Assembly (NCBI GenBank): GCA_942486035.1
Contig: CALNXK010000169.1
Span: 566,001-630,000, forward strand
Length of the DNA: 64,000 nt
Source of the DNA: Porites lobata
Lineage: Eukaryota; Cnidaria; Anthozoa; Scleractinia; Poritidae
Direction: 5' to 3'
Made by a program: the position numbers and the translations under genes
Shown here: one piece after another, positions 36,460 through 48,096 of the stretch
Layout: every line of letters starts with the position of its first letter
Numbering within the stretch: position 1 is the stretch's first letter
Notes under the pieces: generated by a model
Databases searched by the model: none
Seen by the model: only the letters and a program-made list of their open reading frames with translations
Told to the model about the DNA's origin: nothing

Positions 36460-39400
36460 ATGGAAATTCCTCATTTCATGCACAGATTAGATCCGGTAAA
36501 CACTGAGGAAAGCATCAAGCCCCTCTTGAAGCAAATCAGACCAGAATGGGACCTCGAGAAAGTCAAATTTAAGGAGTTTACAGAGGGAATTAGCAATAAA
36601 CTTATCGGCTGTAATTTGCCGGGTCTTGGGCATTCTGAAATGATTCTCTTCCGACTCTACGGAAACAAAACTGAGCTTTTTATTGATCGGGAGAAAGAGC
36701 TCGAAACGTTCCAGATTTTGCACTCCAAAGGGTATGGACCTCCAGTTTATGGCACGTTGGAGAATGGAATTTCTTACGGTTTCTTGCCTGGCGAAGTTCT
36801 CGATACAGACACAATCGCAAATCCTCACATTTCTTCTCTTATTGCGCGGCATATGGCGCATCTTCACGCTACTAAAATCGACCACGAGAATTCGCGGCAC
36901 AAAGCAGAACCGATGTTGTTTTCTGGAATGACGAAGTACTTAAATCTCCTTCCGGAAAAGTTCGAGGATCCGGAAAAGAATGAAAGGTAAGTCGGGGGGG
37001 ATGAGGGGGATATTGTGTAAGGAGGCAGGGGCTGCGAAGAACAAAACTCGGGGAGCGAGGTTGTCTGTGAACCTAAACTGTGACATACTGTAAAAGTCCG
37101 AAAATATAAGCCCCTCAAAATTGTAACGCAAAAAAAAAAACCCATTAAATCGCCCCCCGAATATAAGCCCCCGGGGGGCTTGTACATGGAATTTGCCCTC
37201 AAATACAAAGTAAAAATGGCAAATTTCCTTGCCACTACAAGCTAGCTCAATCAATTTTGAAACGCAAATTTCCCTCCGTACATAAGCCCCTCCAAAAATA
37301 AGTCCCTCAAAAAGGGCCTTTGAAAAATATAAGCCCCGGGACTTATTTTTGGAATTTTACGGTATGCAGTTAAAAACCAATCTTTCAATTTTTCTAAGAA
37401 GTTTTGGTGCTTTGAACTTCACATTAATTTTAATACCTCAGCCTTTTACAGAGAAAGGTGGAGTGGGGGAAGGGGGTGGCGGCAGTCTACCCTCCATTGA
37501 ATTCTGTATTGTTACATTTTGAGAGGTAGTTTTGTCACTATTAGGTAGTTTTGTCTCTATTATATTGTTGTAAACCATATCGCTTGATTATGTGTTCAAT
37601 ACCAGTGGAACCAGTCAAGGCAATAGACTTGTAAAAATAAATGTACATAAGTTGCTCCTTCCACCACAATTCAAAAATATAAATAGGAGACAAGTAGCTT
37701 GCTAATGCCTAATGTCAAGCTGCATGCAAACGGACCCAACAACTCCCAGCACTGTTGGGCCAACGATTTGATTGATTGATTGATTGTCACGTTTGTTTGC
37801 ACGTAGCTAAACATTTCACCGGTTTCAAACTTGGCTCAACAACTCCCAACAACACACAACAACATGCTACAGGGTGAGCAAACAGATGCAACATGTAACA
37901 TCCACTGATGTTTGGAGTTTTTGGCCAGCAATGTTGCGTCAATTTGCTCGGGGCTTAATGGTGTTTCAATTCCCCCCTATCCTAGAGTAGCCATTTCCCT
38001 AGTCTAGATAAAATCTTCAACCAACTGATCAGTTTCCTGAAAAATGATACCCTATTCTAGACCCAGCAGCACCCCTCCCCCCCCCCCCGGGGTTTTTGAC
38101 TGTGAAACTCCCACATATGGGTATTGTATTTTCCTTTTAGGTTTGAAAAACAAGCTCCCAGTAAAGCAAAGCTCAAGGAAGAAATTGAACTCCTCCAAAG
38201 TGTTTTGCTAAAACACAATTGTCCAGTTGTATTCTGCCACAATGATTTACTCTGTAAAAACATTGTCTATGATGAAACAAAAGGTAACTTGAAATAGCTG
38301 TTTACATCACTTGCACAGTAGCCTCAGAAAATAGCTGACATTGGCGATGCCATGCACCACTGGTTTCCCAGAGATGCCTATAATGCTTAGTGCATTATAT
38401 GAAGTCTTACATGAAGTACATACTATCAAAATTTGCAATCATCACTAAGGGTGCGTTCCTTTGGGATGATCCAGATCAGGATCAGTGATCCGAGATCACT
38501 CAGATCATGGTAGATCAAATGAACTGATGAATCCTTGTCCAGAGTGGATTCATCGGTTCATTTGATCTACCATTATTTTGGTTTGCCTGTAGCCTACGTA
38601 GCAGGCGCTTGCAAGTAGTGGGCACGAGAAAAAACGGGCACGTGAGAAGGAGACACGCGAGGGGAGAGGAAGCGCCTGCACGGAAGGCCCCCGAAAATCG
38701 TTTCCCGCCCCCTCTCTAATTACTTGGCAGCCGTTGCGTGATCTGTCAAAAGTTTTGACAGAAAACGACTGACCTCGCACAAACAAAGCAAGCCGCCAAA
38801 AAGCGTTGTACATTTTATCTTTGGTCTAAATATATCTGTTATGAAGATCAGCTGGGTTATCTGATTATAGAGCGATGGAGCAATAAACTGATGGTTAACA
38901 CACAGCTTTAAATCGTTTTTTAACATGGGCACAATAAATAGGAAATAACAAAGTCAAAACTGGGTATCTTTTAAAGAATGCATGCTGTGTATTATAAAAA
39001 CTAAAAATATTGTTCTGGTCAGACACCAACGATCACAGCGTACGTGGAAAACGACCATATTGCTTTTACTGCGCTAACTGGCAGCCGTTTTTGGAGCAGA
39101 CATGTCTTGCTAAGCGGACCTAAACCTCAGAACACAAACTGTACCGACATGTTTTCTACTGCAGTAATGAGACATAAACAACAGACCTCAGGTCGCCTCC
39201 GAACGGCGAATAATACTATATTGAAATGTTTTTTTCAAATTCATGCCCCGGGTAAGTGTTTCATTTCATCAATCATGTCCAAGTTTTGATGGTATGCGTT
39301 CCATCGACAGCACAAGCCGCCAAGTTCTCCTGAGCAAAGAATATTATTTTCCTCTGATCTTCATTGCAACGATTCGACAAATCTTTTGTCTCTCGCCACT

Positions 39401-42400
39401 TCTGTTGATGCGCATCCGATGTCAATTCTTTCCATCGTGAATAGCGTTTGAACACTCCAACTTTTCTTTGAGATTACAGCCACATAGTCCCATTAAACCA
39501 GATTGAAGTGACCTCCGAGACCTGAACTTCGATTGTATACAATTTAGTGGATTCAGGACCCAGTGGTGTAATGCAAGATCTTCACTAGATTGTCCATGTA
39601 CTATTGATTGACAGTTTTCTCGCCCCGCGCGGTTAATTTTTCCCTCGGGAGCCTCTCTACCAATTGGAAATATCCGCACTCACAGAGTGCGAGTTGAAAC
39701 GATTTTCAGGGCCCTTCCGTGCAGGCGCTCCCTCACCCCTTGCGTGTCTCCCTCGCGCGTGCCCGTTCTCTCTTTTGCCCGCTACTTCCAAGCGCCTACT
39801 ACGCAGGCTAGTTTCCCTGTGAAATGACATGGGAAATTTGCTTCAAGCAATCAGAAGCACCACCTAGATCTTAGGCTGTTCACAGTCCCCTATTTTTCTG
39901 TAAAACCATCAAGATTGAGTGCTATGCATTATGTATGGCCATCGTTGGTTTCATATGAACTGATGGGTGGGCATCAGAGTTTATTTAGTACATTTGACAA
40001 TCATCACCAGGCTAGACTCAGTACATATGAAACCAAGATTGTCGCCCATGATGCAAAGCACTCAATCTCACAGAAAAATAGAGTACTGTATGAACAGTCT
40101 ACCTAGATCTGGGTAGTGTTGTGTCATCAGTGGGGAATTTCTCAACTAGTTTCTCAGACGCTGCTTCAGGGGGGAACCAATGGTGGCATCATGAAATGTT
40201 GGCTGTTTTTTCAGGCTACTTGCACATGTGCATAAAAAGAATAAATTTTCAGCATATTACATGTAACTATAATATTTATCGTTAAGTGAACTCTCGCATT
40301 ATGGACACCCTTATAATACAGACAGCAGCAACATTGTGAATCCCCGCTAGTAATAAATTACAGTTTTTGACTGAAATAAACTCATGCTAACGGACCCTTG
40401 GGTACATGTAAATGACCTGGTTTTTTATCTTTAGCTAGGAGTTATTCCTTTGTTTCAAACCTATTTTCAAATATTACCATAACAAAAAAAGGTAAACCAT
40501 TTAAGAACAATGTAATTGATCCCTAACACCTTTATTATGGGCAGCCCTAGATCAGAGAGCTAACAGCCTGGAAAAGCAGACTGTATATGTACTTCTGGTC
40601 GTGGCTTCTCTGGCAAAGAAATGGCTGGACTTTGTCCGTGTTTGCAGGCTATCGGAAAATTGGCAAAAACAAAATTATCTTTGTGTTTCTTTTTATTGTG
40701 TTGACTAAAGGGCTGATCAAAACTTGTTGTTTTCAGATACGATTCTAAGCATTGACTATGAGTATGCCGCTATGAACTTCCTTCCTCATGATATTGGAAA
40801 TCACTTCTGTGAATATGCAGGTAACTGATGACAATTTTTTCAAAGTTAGTAAAGTTAGAAATTTACCATTATTGACTTTTTGTTGCTGAGATTAATAGAA
40901 TACTATCTATCCATTTCAGCGCACCCACAACAACTTGATGAGTCTGTCCCATTCCCATCTGTTAGCCATGACAGATCTTGCCTCGTTATAGATCAGTACC
41001 ATTTTTGCTAGGTGCCCCCTTGTGCATCTGCTTAAAACAATAACAGTACACAAGTGGACTAGTTTTGGTATTCTTTTGTGTTAGTAGCATTAATTAATTG
41101 CAATCACTAAATAATGTAAGCAATTACCCACACCCAGTCTAGACTGCAAAACAGTCCATATTTTTGCGTATTCAAGAACGTGCGAACAGTCAAACAAAAG
41201 GTCTGGAACGAGGCTGAAAACAGAGAGCGAGACTGGGGAGAGAGCCATTTACCATCTGTTTTATAACACAATCAAAAGAGAAAAACTTTTAGCAGGGGAA
41301 TGACATGAGTGCAGTCATCAGCTCATGTTATGGCTTGTGTAAATCATTTACAATTGCAAATTCTTTTTAAGACGAATAAAATTATACTTATTTAAGAAAA
41401 TGTATTAAATAATGTTACTCTGGAACCAGTCTCACCTTTAATTTACTGAATATATATGTTTTTTTTACACACTAGGAGTGGATGAGGTAGATTATAGTTT
41501 ATATCCTAAAAGAGAACATCAGTTAAAGTTCATTGCAGTTTATCTTGAAGAAGCGGCTAAATTGAGAGGTACAGTGTGGTGTGATGCAGCTTCCTCCTTG
41601 GTTCAGTTTGAAATTATTTTTAACTTTCAGCATACATATAATTCAGTGTCATTTTGGAGTTATTGGTTGTGGGTGTCAAAAATTAATATTTATTACCGTA
41701 AATCCCCTTTTAACCCCACCCCCTCAAATAAGCTCCCCCCCCCGCTTTAGGGGAAGAAAGCTTATAAGCTCCCTCTCTATTTTAAGCCTCCCCCCTCCCC
41801 TGGCCTCCCCCTTATTTATATTCTTCACTAATAAATGAAGGACTGTATTAAACAAGTCCAACTGTGCAAATGTTGTAAAAAAAATAGTTGTTTTCCCACA
41901 GAGCACTTAGCAGTTCATAAGAACTTGTTGAAATGTGCCCGTGCGTTCCAGATCAAATTAGAATTAAAATTTTGGAAGTGTTAATTAATGGAGTTATTAA
42001 ACCAACACGTCTATTATTTGGAAGTGTTGGCTTTTGACCTGCACCTTCTTATACTTGAGTTTTTCCACTTTCTATTCTAGTTCTTTACCAAGAACTGACA
42101 TCATGGCCATTGTCTTTGCTAAATCAAATAAGCCCCCCGTCTCTATTAAGCCCCCCTCAAATGTCACTGTTTGAAATAAATAAGCCTCCGGGGGACTTAA
42201 TAAAGGATTAACGGTATGTTGTATTTCAAAGGTGAAGCCAATCCTATCATCTCTGAAGCAGAAATTGAGATGCTTTATGTACAAGCCAATCAGTTTGCAC
42301 TGGTAGGTTGAAAAATTTTTTTCATAGGTTCTAAATATTATTGTTACAAAAAATAATTATATAAAAAATGCAACCATTCATATTATTTAGCTAAACAAAT

Positions 42401-44002
42401 AATATTGGAGTAAACATTAAGAGGAAATAATTATGACAGTGATACATGTTACTCTTCTTTTGCCTATAGGGAGCTCATTTTTACTGGGCCATTGTGGGCA
42501 GAGTTTTAGGAAAGCTTTTAGGATCTTAGTTCAAGCTCATTTTCTCAACAATGGTTTTTGCTTCTTTCTCCGGTGTCCTTGACGCTCATTCTGGTATGGT
42601 TTGATTTCTTAGGGAAAGTTGTCCTTGATGGTTAAAAATGTGTCACAAAGGGCCATGCATGTGATGCCAGCCCATCTTCTTTTAATACAGGAAGCTGGAC
42701 ACATTCTTTGAAACTTTGAGAATGATTAAATCACATTATTTTAGCCTTGATGCTGGGACCTTCTCTTTGTTTATATGTTTACAAAATATTGTGTGCAAGA
42801 ATAATAGAACTTATTTACCATACCTGCCATCTTTGCACTTCCTTAAGGACTTATGGGATAAAAGCAATGTCATGTGGTTTCTCAGGGGGCAAACAAGTGA
42901 TAAATGCTGCCAGTCGAGTTTGTTTATTCTAGACAACAGAAAATTTACAACTTTTTACCTTAAAGACAAAAATGGCAAATTATGAGTGGTTAGTAGTGAT
43001 TATTGTTTCTTTTCTGGTTGCAGTTATTTAGTGACCATAGATCCGGTCCTAACAGAAAGCAATAATGATCTAATTTACTTGTTGAAACTCCAATTTTACA
43101 TTTTGCAGGACTAAAATTTTCATCTCGTTTGAGAGAATTAACAAACCTAATCGCGATTACTTGTGTTGGCAAATTTTGAATCTTGAATACCCCCCAAAAA
43201 TCCCTTCCCAAAAAAATACTTGCCAAATTTTCCTACCCCCCCCCCCCAAAAAAAAAAAAAAAATTGGGAATCGAAAATTTCAAACCCAAAAAAATCCTTC
43301 AATCATCCTTGTCACTTGAAATCTGGAGTACCCCACCTGGGGTTGATCTCCATTATGCTTTCTTTATATTAAAAGCATAAGAGAGTAAGCCACCTACATA
43401 CATCCAGTCACTGACCCAAATCTCTTTCTATGTAACAGCCTACTTCAGTATTGAGATCCTAGTCAGAGGGTGCTGACAACTCTACCAATAGCTAAGTACA
43501 CTTAAAGGGCATATAGAGAGAAGTGCTGGATGACAAGTAGCAGATGCTGTTATTATTTTTCAGTTAAAATGCAATTTAATGTGACTTCTTCTGTTCAACT
43601 TTGGTTTTGAGGTTTTTTTAATCATTGTTTTCATGGTCATCAGGTCCTCATTTTTCTACACATTCCCCCACCCCCGAGGGTTCACCAACCATTGCTAAAG
43701 CACAAGGTTGCTTGGAAGAAAAGAAAAAAGAAAAAAAAAGTAGAGAAGGAAAGAAGGGTTCCTTCCTCTTCTTGCCTTCTCTAAACCCAAGCTCTGCCCC
43801 CCCCCCACCAATTTCTACCTTTGTACATTATTAAATTTTTCACTTTATAGTTAATGGTAACAATAAAATAGTAATTTCATATTATTTTACTACAGTACTC
43901 ATTGGCAACTAATCCTTGGTTCTTTCAGGTATGGAATAACACGTTTCAATGAGTACTTCAGGCGAAAGGATGAATTCTTAGCTCTTTCCTATGACAACTA
44001 AT
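36460..44002 (+). CDS. etnk: Ethanolamine kinase, multi-exon, penultimate exon damaged
   Basis: It phosphorylates ethanolamine with ATP, the first committed step of the CDP-ethanolamine route to phosphatidylethanolamine, in the cytosol. Exons I can place, with matching phases: 36460-36986, 38141-38283, 40737-40820, 41476-41568, 42232-42302 and a final exon 43930-44002 ending in TAA. All have AG acceptors and GT donors where applicable. Family motifs are the catalytic CHNDLLCKNIVYD in exon 2 and IDYEYA plus HDIGNHFCEYA in exon 3. Exons 4 and 5 continue with DEVDYSLYP and the helical C-terminus, and YGITRFNEYF in the last exon matches the family's end. An exon starting at 42470 (GAHFYWAI) continues correctly but then hits TAG at 42527, and the expected next residues are only visible in shifted frames. 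An in-frame ATG at 36346 is an alternative start. I preferred 36460 because it leaves a family-sized N-terminus. Confidence 0.85.
37086..37365. mobile_element. AATAAGCCCC MITE in kinase intron 1, TA target
   Basis: The left end TACTGTAAAAGTCCGAAAAT and the right end TTTTTGGAATTTTACGGTA are inverted repeats. TA flanks both ends, as for Tc1/mariner-type MITEs. Several ATAAGCCCC units lie inside. It shares its ends with 52521-52832. Confidence 0.75.
38453..38583. mobile_element. Truncated palindromic MITE in kinase intron 2
   Basis: It starts GGTGCGTTCCTTTGGGATGA, followed by GATC-rich sequence. The 28-bp arms at 38507-38534 and 38546-38573 are almost perfect reverse complements around an 11-nt loop. 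The expected right terminus is missing just before the neighbouring element at 38590, which suggests truncation. Confidence 0.65.
38590..39810. mobile_element. Mutator-like element with about 110-bp inverted repeats
   Basis: The left end is TAGCCTACGTAGCAGGCGC and the right end, reversed, is TAGCCTGCGTAGTAGGCGC. Similarity continues through CGGGCACG, GGAGACACGC and AGCGCCTGCACGGAAGG for about 110 bp. The flanks GTTTGCCTG (38581-38589) and GTTTCCCTG (39811-39819) match at 8 of 9 bases, a likely 9-bp target duplication. The 1-kb interior has no transposase frame, so it is non-autonomous. Confidence 0.82.
39872..40101. mobile_element. 230-bp Mutator-type MITE with perfect 9-bp target duplication
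   Basis: The CCTAGATCT direct repeat flanks it at 39863-39871 and 40102-40110. Termini TAGGCTGTTC and (reversed) TAGACTGTTC open inverted repeats of about 85 bp that share CTATTTTTCTGT, GATTGAGTGCT and TTGGTTTCATATG. It sits 52 bp beyond the previous element's right flank, in the same kinase intron. Confidence 0.88.
41694..42216 (-). mobile_element. AAGCCCCC-type MITE, copy C, next to kinase exon 5
   Basis: The ends are ACCGTAAATCC...AAGC and TTAATAAAGGATTAACGGTA. The interior, read on the reverse strand, matches copies at 2963 and 5392 (AAGACAATGGCCATGATGTC-type core, AGTACAAG / AAGTGGAAAA stretches). Its right end lies 15 bp before the acceptor of kinase exon 5 at 42232, so it supplies part of that splice site region. 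Confidence 0.7.
42470..42600 (+). pseudogene. Disrupted penultimate exon of the ethanolamine kinase
   Basis: After a good CCTATAG acceptor the phase-0 frame reads GAHFYWAIVGRVLGKLLGS and stops at TAG 42527-42529. Family members have roughly FALASHFFW, then a short helix with VQAK and ST(I)(D/E)F. LVQAHF appears one frame away at 42526-42543, and STMVF returns to the first frame at about 42545. A segment of about 25 bp with two TTTTAGGA repeats separates them. This pattern fits small insertions in a real exon. It could be pseudogenisation, a lineage-specific shortened end, or an assembly error. Confidence 0.5.
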
Positions 44003-45000
44003 AACAGTTTTCAAAACGATTTTAAAATAATCTTGATATTATTGTAATAATCAGAATTGATCATTCTGACAAGTTAACACAGAATCTGGGGAAAAAAATT
44101 TCTATTAACTTATTTGTCCCCCCAAATTATGGTTATTTTATTGAATGAGTGAATTCAAATGAATGAATGAAAGAATAAATGCATGCATAAATGACTTTAT
44201 TTCACAAGGGTAACATTTGACAGTTAATAAACTGATCAGTTGCCTTCAAATAAACTATAAGCTGACTAAAAACAGTGTTAATCAATAAAGGAAAGCACTA
44301 TCTACAGCAGCAAATAAAATTGGCTATTATTTGATGAGGTTGAGTCATGCAGGTAAAGGGGCAAAATAATAAGGCACTGACAGAGGTATCACCATCTGAT
44401 ATCTCCATAATTCTTTGGATCATACAAGAAGGGAAATCCAATATATATTTTATTTTATTTTTTTATTTATACATTTTTTTAATAAGTGAATTTGGTTTTT
44501 GCATGATCTTTGAAAATTGGAGCCCTCAAAACCAAATAGTTTCTGAGAAAGTCTTGTTCAAAAACTCAAATTTTGTGAATAATGTAGGGAACATAACTTA
44601 ATTTTTTATTTTTGCAGTTTTTGATGGCTGCTATTTCTTTGTGATGCAAATTGCAAAGAGCTGAAAAATTGCACAAATTAAATTGCCTCAGTTAACCAGC
44701 TTTTTTTCAAATTTTGACACTATTTGTTTGGTAAATTATAAGCAAAAAATGGTGTCAGCAAAGATTGGTCTATAAACTTTCAGATGAAAGGTTTGCAGAT
44801 TCTTTGTTGTTTTTCATTAGCATGTCATACATGTACTCTATCAGTTTAAGGTGCTTGTTTCTAGAAGAATTGAACCAACTTTTTAATGCATGTGCCATTG
44901 AAGATCATTTTACATTCCTTGGAAGAGAAAAAGCCAATTTGTTCAAAAGAATATAGAGCTAGTGAAAACAAAAAAGCATTTCCAGAAAGTTGGGCCATGG
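44003..45000. other. Kinase 3' flank and spacer
   Basis: An AATAAA near 44174-44179 could serve the kinase transcript. The rest is AT-rich and contains no supported gene. Confidence 0.4.
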
Positions 45001-45173
45001 GTTAACAATATCCATACATTGTCAAGAGATTTGGTTATGAGAATTAATAAAATGATCATCTAATAGAAAATGCTTTGATCTTTTATCAAATTCTCTCAAC
45101 TCATTCTTTAAGAAAATGTATAGAGATTAGTTTGGAGAATTTGTTCATGTATATTGGGGCTTAAAGGGTTAAC
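45001..45173 (-). mobile_element. TTAACCCTTTAAGCCC MITE, copy 1
   Basis: The right end GGGGCTTAAAGGGTTAA and the interior (TTATGAGAATTAATAAAATG, GATCTTTTATCAAATTCTC) match the reverse strand of 59673-59885. The left end GGGTTAACAATATCC is degenerate. Both copies are about 200 bp and non-coding. Confidence 0.7.
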
Positions 45174-45270
45174 ATAATTACACTATTTTAATGTAAAATA
45201 GGCCAGCCAACAATGCTGTTTTAGTCCTTAATGTAAAATAACTAAATGTAGTTATCATTAATGTTGTACA

Positions 45271-45640
45271 GTCAAACTTCCTATAAGCGACCACCAAAAA
45301 TGCTGACTAAGAGATTTAGTTGTTACTTTCAAAAGTGAACCACAGCATATCTCTTCCAAGAAAAGGTCAACAGCTATTGAACTCAGAGTATTAATGTACA
45401 TCCATACCAAGTCTAAACAGTGGCTAATTGTCTCTTAAAGTCCCTTTTACACTTGTTTTGCATTGTACATACAAGTCAGTGAACATGGAGATCAGAATAA
45501 ATAATTTATTTAAGTGGTCGCTTACAGCAGGTAAAAAGCAGCAGTGGGAAATTAAAAAACTGTAACTCCTAAAGATGGTAGGGTTTGTGTTCCAGATGTA
45601 CCGGTAGTTTGCTTATGAGAGGTTCCAGCTACATTGTATA
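45271..45640. mobile_element. MITE-like repeat with ATAAGCGACCAC motif
   Basis: CAGTCAAACTTCCTATAAGCG near 45271 is partly mirrored by GTGGTCGCTTA near 45513 and GCTTATGAGAGGTTCC near 45612. The ends suggest a decayed inverted-repeat element, but the boundaries are uncertain. Confidence 0.45.
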
Positions 45641-46608
45641 GGGATTTGAATGGAAAGCTTTTTGTGTGATTACACATAAATGGTTGGCTGACAGTGTATA
45701 TAAAAATAAATTTTACGACAAAAATGCTTTTTTTTGTGATGATTCACTTTAACTTATGAAGAATTTAGTGGTACCTGAGGGAGAATTGAGATTACTTTTT
45801 TATTCATTTTTTACTTACTTTTTGTATTAATGTTTCTTTCTATTAATTTACTTAATTGAGTGATTGACAGACTGGAGTGCTAGTCGACCTAAAATGAAAC
45901 TGTTTATATCAACAATAATAATTTTATTATAAGTCACTCAAAATATTTCACTGTTTTTGATGACTTTATTTTTTTGGCTAATTCCTCATAATCAGCTTGC
46001 TTTGACTTAATTTGTAATATGTAGGCATGAATATTATTACAATCTCTGTACATGTCAAGTGACAGCCTAGCTGTTAAGTCATGGTTGCAGAGAGAACTCA
46101 AAAACATGGCAAAAGAGTTCATGGCAATATTAAGACTGAACAACTGTATAATTTTTGACTTCAAAATCAGTTTCCTACTTTTTTTGCTAAAACTGCTACC
46201 CAGATTGCTAGCAAATTTTTGCTACAGCTTGTAATCCTTAAGTTTTGTTAAATTGTTTTTCTTGCTATTTATTTGCTATTTCGTCTATAAGTTTCTGCAA
46301 GCAGTTTCCCTTACACGTTTTTTTTGCTAAATTTGCAATAAAATTTTGCTAGCAAACCAGTTTTGCGACAGAGTGCAATCCTAATCCAATATAATAATAA
46401 ATTGTTAAATATAAATAAAGACACTTTTAATAATGTTATTATTATTTAAAGGTCGTCAGGGAGTTATTACACTCCATATAACAATTTATTGTGCAGTCGG
46501 TCAAAGTACTTTCTTTTGGTTTGTTGCTTCATACTTAGGTTTTTTTCCTTGGTCTTCATACAACTACAAAAATTTTTCTTTTAATTTTCCCTTTACTATT
46601 TGTATAGG

Positions 46609-46772
46609 TAATGGCATGATTAGTAGTGATATTTGGCATAAATAACACAAGTGATATTTCGAAATTGTTATACTTAATTTCACGAGCCGTTAGGCAAGTG
46701 AAATTTGAGACAATTTTGAAATATCACGAGTAGTATTTATGCCAAATATCACGTACAAATCATGCTATTAAT
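46609..46772. mobile_element. 160-bp palindromic element
   Basis: GTAATGGCATGATTAGTAGTG on the left is mirrored by ACGTACAAATCATGCTATTA on the right. In between, GATATTTGGCATAAAT and GAAATATCAC recur in inverted orientation up to a short central GCCGTTAGGC region. The whole element would fold into one long hairpin. Confidence 0.75.
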
Positions 46773-47619
46773 TGTTTATACTACTACCTGCAAAGGTTTT
46801 GTAATTTTCACATGTGGGTATTTCAAATTAAGCTGAAATACCACTGGTCTAAGCCAATCAAATTGCAGAAATTTCTCATGTAGTAGTATAAAACTTGTTA
46901 TAAATTAGTGTGTCTAATAAAATTTTAAGTTTTAGATATACTTGTTGATTGTTCTATTTTTTTTCCAGAGGTGGGGGGGAGGAGGGGTACTTTGGTCTGG
47001 ATTCAAAGTGACTGGGGTGATCAAAGAGGACAACAATCCAAACCCAACAAAATGGGAGACTAACCTTAACAACATTTAAAAGTGTTCAAATAATGTTATA
47101 GTAAATAATTATAATGAGACAGTTCAATCTGCAATAATGCGATAACATCAAATAGTTTGACAGTCAAACTTGCTATCAAATTGGCACACCCCCTTCCTCC
47201 AAACAAACCTTGTGAAAGCTGTCTTCCCCCGCCAAAAAGGAAAAAAATGCTACTTATGCAAGCATTTCCATGCTTAACACAGGCTGCACCAATTACATTT
47301 TTCTTCAGCTTCTCAGCATGCAAACAACAGAGTTGCAAAAGTGGACCACAAATGCAGTTACATGAACATTGCAATTTAATTCAAGATGATTCATTAGAGA
47401 CTGACAATAGAAGCTGTTTGCAAGAATAGTGTTGTTGCTTCTTAACTTCCATGCCACTTGTTCCTTCCCATTCTAATACTATTGGACTGCTTCACATGGG
47501 TCAAAATGATGTCAAAAGTTTCTTTTCAAGCCTCATTAATATTTTTGCATATTAATTTACATTAATACCTAGATGTACGTACATAATTATGTGACCTCTC
47601 ACACTAAAACAATTCTTAG
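46773..47619. other. Spacer before a possible exon
   Basis: AT-rich, with a G-rich patch near 46972-46990. The open frame 47157-47429 is not recognisable. No convincing upstream exons for 47620-47777 were found here. Confidence 0.35.
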
Positions 47620-47777
47620 GATATCCAATTGAACAGCTGAATGCAAAGCAAGTGAGAAAACAGAGAGCTAAGCTGTTCCAACGGCTGATGAACAGCATGC
47701 AAACAGCTATCCGTTTCAAAACAGCAAACCATAAGGAACATTTTCATGTGAATGGTCACATTATAGCAAAACGTTAG
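47620..47777 (+). CDS. Possible terminal exon of unidentified gene
   Basis: After a TTCTTAG acceptor, a 52-codon frame entered in phase 1 runs to TAG at 47775-47777. The peptide includes YPIEQLNAKQVRKQRAKLF and ends HVNGHIIAKR. It is lysine/arginine- and glutamine-rich and looks helical. The composition is more protein-like than neighbouring chance frames. I recognise no family and found no partner exon, and an open run of this length can occur by chance. It might also be repeat-derived. Confidence 0.3.
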
Positions 47778-48096
47778 GGTAGACTGTGACAGGAGGCTAG
47801 AGAGCTGTTATTTTGTTGTTATGCCCCTCCCTTTGCAAACTGGCCTTGGTACATAACTTGGCCACGATAGCCACCAAACTGCACAGTTGTATATACCAGT
47901 ATTCACTATTTCAGGGTTTGCTAGCGATATCCAAGTCTGAAACTGATACACGTAGCTTTGTATACATGATAATCTCAAATAGAATCAAGGGAAACTTTGA
48001 CACATGTAATGATCTCTCCATATTTACACCTTGAGCTAGAGTATCAGAGTTTCAGTGGCACTTCTTCTTTGGACTACTGGAGGGAGAATGAAGACT

